Shown here: positions 49,536 to 58,621 of the stretch, in pieces
Position numbering within the stretch: the stretch's first letter is position 1
Layout of the letters: each line of letters begins with the position of its first letter
Assembly: GCA_902495245.1 (NCBI GenBank)
Contig: CABUWI010000003.1
Span: forward strand, 124,001-188,000
Origin: an uncultured Porphyromonadaceae bacterium
GTDB taxonomy: Bacteria > Bacteroidota > Bacteroidia > Bacteroidales > Muribaculaceae
Direction: 5' to 3'
Length of the DNA: 64,000 nucleotides
Notes under the pieces: generated by a model
What the model was told of the DNA's origin: nothing
What the model saw: only the letters and a program-made list of their open reading frames with translations
Databases searched by the model: none
Program-made: the position numbers and the translations under genes

Positions 49536-49902
49536 TATTTCTTCTTACGTTTCTTGTCAAGTTCCGCATAAAGGGCTGGGCGAAGCTTGCGGTTATACTC
49601 GCCAATATCTTTTATTTTGGGTGAATCGGGTGGAGTTATTTCATAGTCGCCGTCAAGTGTGGATCTTGGTTCGGCTGGTGGCATCCCTGCATAGCGCTCA
49701 TTTATTTTCTGGGTAACCTCATCGCGTAAATTTCTCCTTTGACATTCTTGATAGCCAAGTCAAGAAGAAACACGGAGACCTTCAGCTGCGCTGTAGCCTG
49801 AAGGCCAATACTGATAAGCCAAGCGTCCGCAGCCTTCTTAACTTCCGGATTATCGCTATGCGATAATTCTTTCAATTCATGATATTTTTCTTCGTATGTC
49901 AT
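49536..49902 (-). pseudogene. VbhA-like antitoxin gene with frameshift
   Basis: First frame: Met-Thr-Tyr-Glu-Glu-Lys-Tyr-His-Glu-Leu, Trp-Leu-Ile-Ser-Ile-Gly-Leu-Gln-Ala, ending early at about 49702. A second frame continues Leu-Arg-Asp-Glu-Val-Thr-Gln-Lys-Ile-Asn-Glu-Arg-Tyr-Ala-Gly-Met and ends Arg-Lys-Lys-Lys at 49536. The full product would be about 120 residues and resembles VbhA-type antitoxins of Fic toxins. It starts ten bases after RhuM. No Fic gene is present. Confidence 0.55.
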
Positions 49903-49911
49903 AGTCGAATT

Positions 49912-50934
49912 TTATTCGATGTCTAAGGGTAGGAGATTGTCATCGTTGAAGCGGTCGAAGTCGGACTGGAAGAGACGATCCTGGATGACGCGATATTTCT
50001 CAAATTCTGACTCTGCGAAACTTTTGGCAAATTCGGCGGTAATCGTCCCGGCATCCTGCAATATAGCATGGTCGGTTAGTTCGAGAATCTTGTCGATGCG
50101 GGTTGACCAGTCCTCCATCGTCATCGGGATATGACGTTTCGCCATTACCTCTGCCATATCGAGCGTAGCATTGACCAGTCGTCCCATGATTTCAAGCTCA
50201 TTGCCTTTGAGATAGTTCTTGGCGATGCTCACGTCCGTCTTTACAATCTTGCCATCCGGAGCATTTTCCCATGTGGTCAGCCCCATGTGTTCCTTCTCGG
50301 CGTTGGCACGCTCGACTATAAGTTCTGCGGCAGTATGACCGTGGGTAGCATAGTGCATCTTGTTCTGAATCTTTTTGAAGAACAATCGGGTTGTCGGTGC
50401 ATCGCGATTATAGTCAATAGCCGTGGCATAAATATCCGTCAGTTTCTGGTAGAAACGCCGCTCGCTGAGACGGATTTCCCGAATTTCAGCCAACAGATGC
50501 TCAAAATAATCAACACCAATGAACGAGCCATTCTCCATGCGCTTCTTGTCAATGACATATCCACGGATAGCAAACTGACGTAACACAAACGTGCACCACT
50601 GCCTGAACTGTGTCGCCCTGGTGCTGTTTACGCGATATCCGACACTGATGATGGCGTCGAGATTATAGAATTGCGTGTTATAGGTCTTACCATCCTCAGC
50701 AGTATGTGCAAATTTTGCACATACTGAATCTTGCTGTAATTCTGAAGACTCAAATATATTTTTGAGGTGCTTGGATATAACCGTTCTATCAACATCAAAC
50801 AGTTGCGCCATAGCCTTCTGCGTCGCCCAGATGGTCTCATTCCGATAAGCCACCTGCACGCCATCCTCTTTGCCTTCCGCAATGAAAGTCAAGAACTCCG
50901 CCGTACTGTTCCGTATCTCAAACTTCTTAGCCAT
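49912..50934 (-). CDS. rhuM: RhuM-family protein
   Basis: 340 residues, intact. The N-terminal part has Thr-Ile-Trp-Ala-Thr-Gln-Lys-Ala-Met-Ala-Gln-Leu-Phe-Asp-Val-Asp-Arg-Thr-Val-Ile, a HTH-like segment as in RhuM, with Asp-Ala-Ile-Ile-Ser-Val-Gly-Tyr-Arg-Val-Asn-Ser and Phe-Arg-Gln-Trp after it. RhuM homologues occur widely on genomic islands and their function is not settled; a toxin or DNA-binding role has been proposed. It lies between two VbhA-like antitoxin fragments on the same strand. Confidence 0.85.
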   Translation of the reverse strand: MAKKFEIRNSTAEFLTFIAEGKEDGVQVAYRNETIWATQKAMAQLFDVDRTVISKHLKNIFESSELQQDSVCAKFAHTAEDGKTYNTQFYNLDAIISVGYRVNSTRATQFRQWCTFVLRQFAIRGYVIDKKRMENGSFIGVDYFEHLLAEIREIRLSERRFYQKLTDIYATAIDYNRDAPTTRLFFKKIQNKMHYATHGHTAAELIVERANAEKEHMGLTTWENAPDGKIVKTDVSIAKNYLKGNELEIMGRLVNATLDMAEVMAKRHIPMTMEDWSTRIDKILELTDHAILQDAGTITAEFAKSFAESEFEKYRVIQDRLFQSDFDRFNDDNLLPLDIE

Positions 50935-50979
50935 AAAAGTCGCAAATCAGTAAAAACGTTAGATTAGAAAATATTGATA

Positions 50980-51129
50980 TTATAGTCGGACAAGCCGAAA
51001 TTCCGACGGCTTCAGCCGGTCGACATCCAGACCTATCGCCATCGACCAGTTTCGCGTACGTTCCTCCACTCCCGGTTCCCCGGAAGCAAGAAACTGCTCA
51101 AACTCCTTGTATCTAACTTCGTATGCCAT
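50980..51129 (-). pseudogene. VbhA-like antitoxin, truncated copy
   Basis: A 49-codon frame: Met-Ala-Tyr-Glu-Val-Arg-Tyr-Lys-Glu-Phe, Ser-Gly-Glu-Pro-Gly-Val-Glu-Glu-Arg-Thr-Arg-Asn-Trp-Ser-Met-Ala-Ile-Gly-Leu, then stop. It aligns with the start of the gene at 49536-49902 (same Met-x-Tyr-Glu, same Ser-x-x-Pro-x-Val, Trp and Ile-Gly-Leu spacing) and with antitoxin VbhA relatives, but lacks the second half. Confidence 0.55.
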
Positions 51130-51220
51130 ATTATTCTATTGTTGATATAATGAATATGAATTATATATCATGAAATAAGTGATATGCTTGTTTATATCTT
51201 GGGAGAATTATTGCTCAAAT

Positions 51221-52540
51221 TTAAACTTTCGTTATACGTGAATATAGATGAATATGCCTCAAGATTTCTTCCAATTTTATTTTATGTGAATAGTCTGCTT
51301 TTACAATTTGTTTCATTCCGGGAATAAGTTGCATAGCTGCATCCTGCGAAAAATATTGATTATTCTGAGGAAGCCATGACTCTGGATTACTCAAATCCAG
51401 ACAACCAACATAGTCTCCATACAAACCTAAAATTTTCCCTATAAAAAATGAATAATCATCATCTGTCTTAGGACAAAAGGGCTGGATATCATAAAGCAGC
51501 TCAGATACGTCGTTATATTGCTTATTCTCAATTTTATCGAGAATTTCACTTTCGAAAAAACTAAGATATACAAAGAAAGCAACATATTCCATTAATGCCC
51601 CCGTAGAGAATGACGAAGTTATGATTGAAACATGTATTAGCAATTTCTCTATCTGACGTAGCGACAAGTGTTTCTCTGCAGCTTGAAAGGAAAGGATACG
51701 CTTAAAGTCCTCATATGCGCGACTGCCCTCCATCCGCAAATCTTGTTCAATACCAACCTTATTGGCTATGTAGTCTATGTACCTTTCATAAGATGGCTCG
51801 GGGAGCTGGTATTCTATGTCAATAAATCGTCTAAGATATTCCTCTGCATCAAATTTGTCACTGCCGAAATAACCACATATACTGTTTCCCAACTGGCTTT
51901 TGTCAATTGACAATACAAAGACAATATTTGGTATATCGAAAATGTGTTTGATTCTTTCTAATGTCCTGACTGCGAATGTGGGATTACACCGATCTAGTTC
52001 ATCTATAAAAAATATAACTGGCAATTCTGATACTGACGATGCAATCTCTTCAGACAACAATTGTTTAAATTGTCGTATCGTTGTCTTTTGATTCTCATAG
52101 TCTTCAACCTTCTTCTTGCTCCAATCTGCCAGAGCTTCAAATGCAGAATCACAATCCAGCCCAGAAATCTTATATAAAGCTCCCTTGCCTAATTCCTTAC
52201 CCACATTGATTACAATTCTACCCATAAGACCCCCAAAATTTTTATTCTGCTTAGAAATTGACATTTCAGAAATAATAGCAGTAATAGGATCCTCGGTATA
52301 ATCACTCTCCCAAGCATTGAAGAAGAATGTCTTGTGCCCATCTTGACTGAGTTTAATTTGCAACATCCTAACAAATTGCGTCTTGCCCATACCCCAAGGA
52401 GCATTAATTGAGCAAACACAACCTTGCGGGAATCCGTTAATTATCCGGGAGAACATCTCTATAGCGGAGTGTCTATTAAGTTTATCAAATTTATACGGAT
52501 TGTCTGCAGGAATATCGAGCTGGAAATCTATGCTTTTCAT
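51221..52540 (-). CDS. KAP-family P-loop NTPase
   Basis: 439 residues with Walker A Ala-Pro-Trp-Gly-Met-Gly-Lys-Thr (47-54) and Walker B Val-Ile-Phe-Phe-Ile-Asp-Glu-Leu-Asp-Arg-Cys (near 203), the hallmark of KAP NTPases, followed by Phe-Val-Leu-Ser-Ile-Asp-Lys. KAP proteins often sit with membrane or defence functions; no membrane pair is evident here, only one hydrophobic segment near residue 310. Its ATG overlaps the HerA stop by four bases. It is the last gene of the defence operon as far as I can see. Confidence 0.87.
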   Translation of the reverse strand: MKSIDFQLDIPADNPYKFDKLNRHSAIEMFSRIINGFPQGCVCSINAPWGMGKTQFVRMLQIKLSQDGHKTFFFNAWESDYTEDPITAIISEMSISKQNKNFGGLMGRIVINVGKELGKGALYKISGLDCDSAFEALADWSKKKVEDYENQKTTIRQFKQLLSEEIASSVSELPVIFFIDELDRCNPTFAVRTLERIKHIFDIPNIVFVLSIDKSQLGNSICGYFGSDKFDAEEYLRRFIDIEYQLPEPSYERYIDYIANKVGIEQDLRMEGSRAYEDFKRILSFQAAEKHLSLRQIEKLLIHVSIITSSFSTGALMEYVAFFVYLSFFESEILDKIENKQYNDVSELLYDIQPFCPKTDDDYSFFIGKILGLYGDYVGCLDLSNPESWLPQNNQYFSQDAAMQLIPGMKQIVKADYSHKIKLEEILRHIHLYSRITKV

Positions 52541-54255
52541 TTTCTTGACTTTAGTTTTGGTGTTTGAGAATTAGGCGTTGATGTGGGCATATCAATCTTT
52601 AATGTCAAAGGCATTGGGAAATCAACACCAAGGACTAATGCTTCACCTTCGCCCAAAGATGGTAAAAAAGCAAGGCTGTTCTTATTCGCTGTTGATGCAG
52701 CAGCCTCGACAGCTTTTTTATCCTGTTCGTTAATCAACCTGTGAACAATGAATGTTCCCATCTGACTAAGTGTTCCCAATGGTATATCTCTAGGCATTTG
52801 GGTTGAAATACATAGAAATAGTCCATACTTCCTAGCCTCTTTGGATATTTTCTCAAATGCATTTAAAGGCTTTGCTGTGAAATATTCATCTGAAATGCTT
52901 TTGTTGAGAAACTGATGAGCTTCATCAATAAATACAACCAACGGGGTCTTTTTATATTGACCCGATCTTGCTTCATTCAGTAGATATTGTCCAATAGCAT
53001 TAACCAAAATTTCTCTGACTTGATAGTCAAAACTAACGTTGGAGAAATCTATCCTAAGAATAGATTTCTCTGATTTGAGAAATTCTTGGATTATGGAAAT
53101 AATGTCCTTGGAATCTTTATTTGTACCTTTAAAGTCAAATATATTATTATATTCGGCAGTAGACATTATATTGTTAACTCGTGAAACGAGACTTACACAA
53201 TTCCCAATATCAGAATCAGCCTTATCTCCCCATAAATTTGAATCATTTCTGGACGTGTCCCATACACATTCATTGGTTATTTGAAAAGGAAGAAGCGTAA
53301 AATCAAAATCGCAATGATTGTCCTCGATAAGCGATGTATTTTTGTAATAGAAACGATTATACGTTTGCTTTGATTTATTAGCTTTTATTATTATTTTTCT
53401 AAGTTTCCCCTGTTGTCCAACTTGATAATATTCCTTTAATGCTTCATCATTATCGATGCGTGCCATTTTAAGAGAACGAATTGCATCCATTAATTTGGGC
53501 ACTTGTACTTTAGAAGAAGGTTTTAAGAGAAAATATAGTTCATCTATTGACAACCTCGTATAGTCAAATTTTGTTTCTCCAGTCCCAATATTTATTGATA
53601 CAATGTTTTCTGTTATTGTAGAAAACTCCCCAGTAGCATCAATTATTATACATTTGTTACTTGTTCCTTTAGAAATCGATTCTATCAGTTTTGCAACAGT
53701 CCAACTTTTTCCACCGCCGGTAGTTCCAAGAACAGCGCAATGCCTACCAAATACGGAATTGAGTGATATTTGGCAAACTGAATTATTCGATGTTAAACGG
53801 CCAATTCTAACTATGGGAATGTCTTCATCGGTGTCTTTTACTCCGTATTTACTGATATATGCTGTCATTTGTTCATTTGAACATGAAAAAACCTTTGCAC
53901 CTACAGTTGGGAAGCGAGAAGATGTTTTTGCTATTCTTTCAGGTGTGTATACGTTAAATAGACCGAGTAACTCAATTTTGCATACTGGGTGAAAAATTGT
54001 ATTCTCAGAACTTAATTTACTTTCGGTTATCTCGTTTTTTTCGCTTTGCGGAAGTCCAACCTCATATATTCTACCAAGGAATCCATAGTCTTGTCCTTCT
54101 ATGGTAACAAAACTACCAACAGCACCTCCTTTGAATAAATTCCCCTCAAGATAGAATGCTCCAAGTAGTACAGATGTAGGAATTTGAACCCTTACATAGT
54201 TGGGGGTTACTTCACATACATATCCTAAAAATTTCCTATGATCGAATGGTTTCAT
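52537..54255 (-). CDS. HerA-type ATPase/helicase (SIR2 partner)
   Basis: 572 residues. A beta-barrel (HAS-like) N-terminus is followed by Val-Leu-Gly-Thr-Thr-Gly-Gly-Gly-Lys-Ser (Walker A, 175-184), Ile-Ile-Ile-Asp-Ala-Thr-Gly-Glu-Phe, and Val-Phe-Ile-Asp-Glu-Ala-His-Gln-Phe (Walker B, near 450), then Cys-Ile-Ser-Thr-Gln-Met-Pro and an Arg-containing Ile-Val-His-Arg-Leu. This is the HerA/FtsK-like pattern. HerA hexamers pair with SIR2 or nuclease proteins in anti-phage systems. It overlaps both neighbours by four bases, so SIR2-HerA-KAP are tightly coupled. Confidence 0.85.
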   Translation of the reverse strand: MKPFDHRKFLGYVCEVTPNYVRVQIPTSVLLGAFYLEGNLFKGGAVGSFVTIEGQDYGFLGRIYEVGLPQSEKNEITESKLSSENTIFHPVCKIELLGLFNVYTPERIAKTSSRFPTVGAKVFSCSNEQMTAYISKYGVKDTDEDIPIVRIGRLTSNNSVCQISLNSVFGRHCAVLGTTGGGKSWTVAKLIESISKGTSNKCIIIDATGEFSTITENIVSINIGTGETKFDYTRLSIDELYFLLKPSSKVQVPKLMDAIRSLKMARIDNDEALKEYYQVGQQGKLRKIIIKANKSKQTYNRFYYKNTSLIEDNHCDFDFTLLPFQITNECVWDTSRNDSNLWGDKADSDIGNCVSLVSRVNNIMSTAEYNNIFDFKGTNKDSKDIISIIQEFLKSEKSILRIDFSNVSFDYQVREILVNAIGQYLLNEARSGQYKKTPLVVFIDEAHQFLNKSISDEYFTAKPLNAFEKISKEARKYGLFLCISTQMPRDIPLGTLSQMGTFIVHRLINEQDKKAVEAAASTANKNSLAFLPSLGEGEALVLGVDFPMPLTLKIDMPTSTPNSQTPKLKSRK

Positions 54256-55580
54256 TGTATTGGGGTTATCGAGCTTTCTGATTGCGTTAGATATGAATCG
54301 TTCAAGGGAAAGTTTTCAACAAATTCTTTGAATTTAGAATATATAACTGTCACATTAGAGCCCGGGGCGCCTTTATCATCAAGATATCCAGGAACCAAAG
54401 ATGTGGTAATTCCATCAATCCAAATCTCTTCTCCCAATTCATTGCAATCAACATCATCACCTGAAGCAGTACCATATTCTGGTTTGCAGGTGATCTTATC
54501 CTTCTCTGAATTTGGAAGCTTAATATTCACAGGATGCTTACCATAACATACAATCAAAAGATGAAAATTATGGTTTTGAAAGGTAGCTTCTCGTATAATG
54601 TTTTGAATATGCTTGTCTTGAAAGCCAAAACCAGCTATAATGAGAAATGTGCCCTCTTCTCTAAGTGTGTGTTGAAGATTTGACATCATTTCAAAATAGG
54701 GTTGCTCATAGCTACTCTCATATTTCTCACTTGCGGGATATATGATACATGGTCGTTCTACATTTTCACGCTGTAATATACATCCATCAGGCCTTTTCTC
54801 CCAATCAACACTTCCGTGAAGTTTAAAAAGTTGAAATACTCCTGGCACAAAACTATCTTCCTGTTTTACCCTTGTGTGTTTTCTATAAACGAGATCCTTG
54901 TCGAAATTGCTTCCGTTAAATACTCGTGGATATGAGAAGGAAAAGCCGTCAATTATAGTATAGTTTAGACGTTGAGCAGCTTGCTCAAATAATGTATCAT
55001 AATTAGTAGTGTAGAGCTGAACTCTTGGTAATCCCATTTTCCTGGATGTGATTTTTTGAAGAAATGAAGCGTGATGTGAATTGTTCTTATCTAAAACAAG
55101 ACGACACGCATCAGCGATTTTACGTTCAATCTTTTCTCTTAAACATTCGCCGTGTTCATCAACTATAACTCCATTTACTTTTTCGTATAGTATTATAAAT
55201 GATAGGAAATCTTCAATATTTTTGGATTCAATTATTTTATTACACTTTTCGGCAACCTGAGGATTGTCTTTTGTTATAAAATTTCGGATCGCGTTTATAT
55301 CGTCCGTGTAAGAATCCCATAGATCAGACCTAGTCTTGCCCCCTTTATTCCCATTTTCCATAGAAGAACCAGCAGCAGTCAAAATAGCTAGATTCCTGAA
55401 ATTTGAACAATATGTGCTTACTATTTCCTTCATTAGGGAATAGGCTTTCTCTTGAGCATATGTTCGCAATTCTTCTAATGGTTTAGTTTCGCCATTTATC
55501 TGCGCTTCCTCATTGATATACCAATTCGTGTCATCATATGAGACTGAGGTGTTGTATGATTTATATAGATAAATTCGTTC
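54252..55580 (-). CDS. SIR2-like NAD-binding effector
   Basis: The start at Met-Glu-Arg-Ile-Tyr is preceded by AGGAGA and gives 442 residues. SIR2-type sites are seen: Thr-Ala-Ala-Gly-Ser-Ser (69-74, in place of Gly-Ala-Gly-x-Ser), Tyr-Thr-Thr-Asn-Tyr-Asp (191-196), Phe-Lys-Leu-His-Gly-Ser (His256, catalytic) and Ile-Ile-Ala-Gly-Phe-Gly-Phe-Gln-Asp. In SIR2-HerA systems the SIR2 protein degrades NAD+ (or DNA in some cases) on phage infection. It lies 60 bases after the 194-aa gene, the largest gap in this operon, so it may be an added module. Confidence 0.85.
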   Translation of the reverse strand, partial: ERIYLYKSYNTSVSYDDTNWYINEEAQINGETKPLEELRTYAQEKAYSLMKEIVSTYCSNFRNLAILTAAGSSMENGNKGGKTRSDLWDSYTDDINAIRNFITKDNPQVAEKCNKIIESKNIEDFLSFIILYEKVNGVIVDEHGECLREKIERKIADACRLVLDKNNSHHASFLQKITSRKMGLPRVQLYTTNYDTLFEQAAQRLNYTIIDGFSFSYPRVFNGSNFDKDLVYRKHTRVKQEDSFVPGVFQLFKLHGSVDWEKRPDGCILQRENVERPCIIYPASEKYESSYEQPYFEMMSNLQHTLREEGTFLIIAGFGFQDKHIQNIIREATFQNHNFHLLIVCYGKHPVNIKLPNSEKDKITCKPEYGTASGDDVDCNELGEEIWIDGITTSLVPGYLDDKGAPGSNVTVIYSKFKEFVENFPLNDSYLTQSESSITPIQ

Positions 55581-55640
55581 CATAGCTTTTCTCCTATCGA
55601 ATTTGTCGTTTGAATAAATCAACGTGTGCTAAAAATGATT

Positions 55641-56225
55641 TTAGTCAAGAGATTCTGGTTCATCATCGCTGTCAGACTCGTCTGTCTCGTGGCCTTCGTC
55701 AACAGGAATGAAGTTGAGGAAGATGCGCAAAAAGGCGGAGTCCTTGAAGAAGAAGTTGGGGTCATCTTCGAGCTTCTCCGAGATGAAGTCAAATCCGAAG
55801 TTAGCATATTCCTCCATCTTGGTAATGAGCTGGTCCACAACCTTGGATGGCTTGATGTCGCCTTTGTCAAGTGCAATAAGGTCGACATCTGTTCTCGCAA
55901 TGAGTGCAGCAAACATATATTCGCGAAGGAGGGGGTATGACTTTCTACCCAAGCGGCTTTCCTGAATACCCCAGTTGCTAATTGCCCATCCGAAGTGCTT
56001 GCGCTTGGATTTGTCAGGATTCAGAGGCTTCGTTTGATTGTAGTACAGCCCGATGAAAAATGCGAGGATGAAGACTTCATAGCCAGCACCAAAAATCTTA
56101 CCACGCACATCTGTATAACTGGTTGTGCCCTTGCTATAATCCGAAAGAACATTGATGATGGAGTCTTGGTAGCGAACCTCCCATTCGGGATTACGCTTAC
56201 CCCAGAGTTCGTAGAGGCTTTCCAT
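55641..56225 (-). CDS. 194-aa protein of the DndD-like operon, unknown family
   Basis: I do not recognise it. The protein is helical, basic to mid-range, with Gly-Trp-Ala-Ile-Ser-Asn-Trp-Gly-Ile-Gln-Glu-Ser-Arg-Leu-Gly and Leu-Arg-Glu-Tyr-Met-Phe-Ala-Ala-Leu-Ile-Ala-Arg-Thr, then a strongly acidic tail (Asp-Glu-Ser-Asp-Ser-Asp-Asp-Glu). It is longer than DndE (about 110-130 residues). Being two bases downstream of the DndD-like gene suggests it is a partner subunit, perhaps occupying the DndE position. Acidic tail suggests protein or DNA-mimic contact. Confidence 0.6.
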   Translation of the reverse strand: MESLYELWGKRNPEWEVRYQDSIINVLSDYSKGTTSYTDVRGKIFGAGYEVFILAFFIGLYYNQTKPLNPDKSKRKHFGWAISNWGIQESRLGRKSYPLLREYMFAALIARTDVDLIALDKGDIKPSKVVDQLITKMEEYANFGFDFISEKLEDDPNFFFKDSAFLRIFLNFIPVDEGHETDESDSDDEPESLD

Positions 56226-56227
56226 TG

Positions 56228-58390
56228 TTACTTGATTTTTTCAATGAGTGTTCGTACTGTTGCTACATTCTTTGCATCGAAATTGCCAGCTTTCTTGATT
56301 CGATATACTCGGCAGGTCAGCAAATCAATCTCATCCATGCGCAGGACACCTCTGTCGAGGAAATCTTTCGTAACGATGATGCACTGTTTGTGTAGCTTAT
56401 TTATAATATTGTAGAAATCCTTCTCCTTGGAATCTCCAAAAGACGATGTAGCAGCATCAAAGATAAGAGGATAATCTTCCTCTCTCTTCTCTGATGTAAA
56501 ATCCGATATGGCGAACAAAACGGAAATATACATCACTGTGCGCTGCGACCCGGAAGGACGAGTTATGGGTGACCCGTTTGAGCTGAACAACTTGATCTCT
56601 GTTGAGTCTTGAGCAGTTTGCATTAAGCGAATCTCTCCATGGAAATCCTCAGCGCTAAGTTTTGCCAGATACTCGTTGGCTTTCTCTTCCAAATCACTAA
56701 GGAATCGAGAAAGATTGTCTTTCTTCGCTTGGATGAAAGCTTTATATATAAGCTCAAGCACCTTGTGTACATCGCGAAGGACAACAGCTTGTGAGTTTTC
56801 AGGGCGAAGTGCATCCTGTTCTGCTTTTAAGTCATCATACAGAGTCTCCTTCTCCTTGAGGTCTCTTTCCAAAGATTCTTTGCGCGTAATCGCACGTTCC
56901 TTCTGTTCAAATAGCCCTTTTATATCACTGAAATCAGCATCAAGTTCTTGTTCGGAAGCGTTTTGAGCAATGAGAAGTCTGGCCTTTTCATCACTTACAT
57001 CCTGAATCTTTGTATCAAGCTCCTTTTTCTTAAGGGAGAGTGTTGTAACAAGCTCCTGACGATCCTTAATCGCAGTAGGAATTTCAGCAATTTCAGCTTC
57101 GCGACTACCGCTTAACTGCATACTCAGACTATGTATAGATTCAATAAATGAGGTTTTGAACAGATACTGATTTTCCAAGTCTTGCTTTGCGCTTTCAGCC
57201 TGAGCCTTAGCCTCAATGTGACGCTTGTATTCCTCAAGCTTATGAACCATAAATTGATATGCATCACTGCCTTCTTCTGCAATGCGGCCACATACTTTGC
57301 AGATATGGTCGTTAATCATCTCTTCCATAGTTTCTTGATTAGGAAGATACCATGGAAGCTCGGTCGCCCCATTTTCCAGAGCACCGCGCATTTCGTTGTA
57401 GGCTTCGAGTTTACCTAATTCTTTTGCTCGTTCCCGATCAAACTCTTTTTCAAGCTTGCGTTTCTCCTTGCTAAATGCTGAACTCTTCTTTTTAAATTCT
57501 TGAAGAATTGGCATAAAACCACAAAGAATCCACATGCGGTCGAGCAGACTATGATTATAGTCTACACTCTGCATGGTAGCAACAAGCTTATTTCGTTGTT
57601 CCTCGAGATTTTTCAAACGCTTTTTTATGTCTTGGTAGCGTTCTGAGGCTTCCTGATTTTGCTCCAGATCTCCAAGTTTTTTATCATAGAGTTCCAAAGC
57701 TTTTACTTTATCCCGAATATCACTCTTTATCTGTGAAATTTCATTGCATAAAGCTGTGATTCTTGAGCTAAGAATCTTAGCTTGTTTAGCGACCTTCTGA
57801 TCAGAGCTTAATTCTTTATCATAGGCTTTTTGGGATTTCTCTTCGAACAATCCGGTTGCGTCAACAAGATCATCAAACTTACGAATGTCAGAGAATTTGT
57901 CAACGAGTTCCTTTAGAGATGTCGTGTTGTCGAATACATTTAACTCCGACTCTCCCTTAAACATGCTATAACGCTGGATGAATGTGTCATAGCTACGTTC
58001 AATAAGGGTCTTGCCATTCACATTAACACGCTGTATGCCATCGCTTTCATAACCTATATACTGGACTTTGCCAAGGGATAACCCCGATTCTGTTTTTGTG
58101 AATGTAAACGTCTTTTCAATGCTTTTTTCTCCATAATGATCAAACACCATGGACACAGACACAGAATCCTCATCGCCAACTTCCATTTGCGATTTGCGCA
58201 TTTCGGAAATTAACTCAACGGATGATTTATCTGCAGTGGTATTAAGAAGCCATTGTATCGCTTCAAACAATGTAGTCTTACCATCGCCATTGTCACCAAC
58301 TATAATTGAGAGTCCATCTGTGAACTCAAAACTATTGTTGTCTCCGTAATAGCTCCGGAAGTTCTTTATTCGGATTTCTTTGATTATCAT
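56228..58390 (-). CDS. DndD/Rad50-like SMC ATPase
   Basis: 720 residues. Asn-Phe-Arg-Ser-Tyr-Tyr-Gly and Gly-Asp-Asn-Gly-Asp-Gly-Lys-Thr-Thr (Walker A, 32-40) at the start; coiled coils flank Cys364-Lys-Val-Cys367, a CxxC hook as in Rad50; the C-terminal lobe has Ser-Gly-Ser-Gln-Arg-Thr (signature) and Tyr-Pro-Leu-Ile-Phe-Asp-Ala-Ala (Walker B, with Ala where Glu is common). DndD is the ATPase of DNA phosphorothioation; RecF/Rad50-like proteins also serve in other defence systems. Its start overlaps the 76-aa gene by four bases. Confidence 0.83.
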   Translation of the reverse strand: MIIKEIRIKNFRSYYGDNNSFEFTDGLSIIVGDNGDGKTTLFEAIQWLLNTTADKSSVELISEMRKSQMEVGDEDSVSVSMVFDHYGEKSIEKTFTFTKTESGLSLGKVQYIGYESDGIQRVNVNGKTLIERSYDTFIQRYSMFKGESELNVFDNTTSLKELVDKFSDIRKFDDLVDATGLFEEKSQKAYDKELSSDQKVAKQAKILSSRITALCNEISQIKSDIRDKVKALELYDKKLGDLEQNQEASERYQDIKKRLKNLEEQRNKLVATMQSVDYNHSLLDRMWILCGFMPILQEFKKKSSAFSKEKRKLEKEFDRERAKELGKLEAYNEMRGALENGATELPWYLPNQETMEEMINDHICKVCGRIAEEGSDAYQFMVHKLEEYKRHIEAKAQAESAKQDLENQYLFKTSFIESIHSLSMQLSGSREAEIAEIPTAIKDRQELVTTLSLKKKELDTKIQDVSDEKARLLIAQNASEQELDADFSDIKGLFEQKERAITRKESLERDLKEKETLYDDLKAEQDALRPENSQAVVLRDVHKVLELIYKAFIQAKKDNLSRFLSDLEEKANEYLAKLSAEDFHGEIRLMQTAQDSTEIKLFSSNGSPITRPSGSQRTVMYISVLFAISDFTSEKREEDYPLIFDAATSSFGDSKEKDFYNIINKLHKQCIIVTKDFLDRGVLRMDEIDLLTCRVYRIKKAGNFDAKNVATVRTLIEKIK

Positions 58391-58617
58391 ACGTTCTCTT
58401 TGAGATAGTTATTGACCTCACGCCAAATCTCGTTTAATGAAGATTTGTCGTCTAACCCTTTGATAATTCTCGCGACGGCATTTATCACATAGTTGTCAGA
58501 TACCAATGCTTGTGTCAAGGTACTGAAATCAGCATACGTGTATTTACCGTAGTCCATAAGCTGAGGGTTCATTAGAACAGCCTGGAGCATTTTGTCGCTG
58601 TTTGAAATGTATGCCAT
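58387..58617 (-). CDS. Small 76-aa protein of the operon, unknown family
   Basis: Start taken at Met-Ala-Tyr-Ile-Ser-Asn, a few bases after the helicase stop; the overlap at the other end (ATGA with the DndD-like gene) supports it. It is helical: Leu-Thr-Gln-Ala-Leu-Val-Ser-Asp-Asn-Tyr-Val-Ile, Leu-Asn-Glu-Ile-Trp-Arg-Glu-Val-Asn-Asn-Tyr-Leu. I know no family. Conserved position between helicase and ATPase suggests a linker or 'middle component' subunit as in three-component ABC-type defence systems. Confidence 0.6.
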   Translation of the reverse strand: MAYISNSDKMLQAVLMNPQLMDYGKYTYADFSTLTQALVSDNYVINAVARIIKGLDDKSSLNEIWREVNNYLKENV

Positions 58618-58621
58618 AGCG

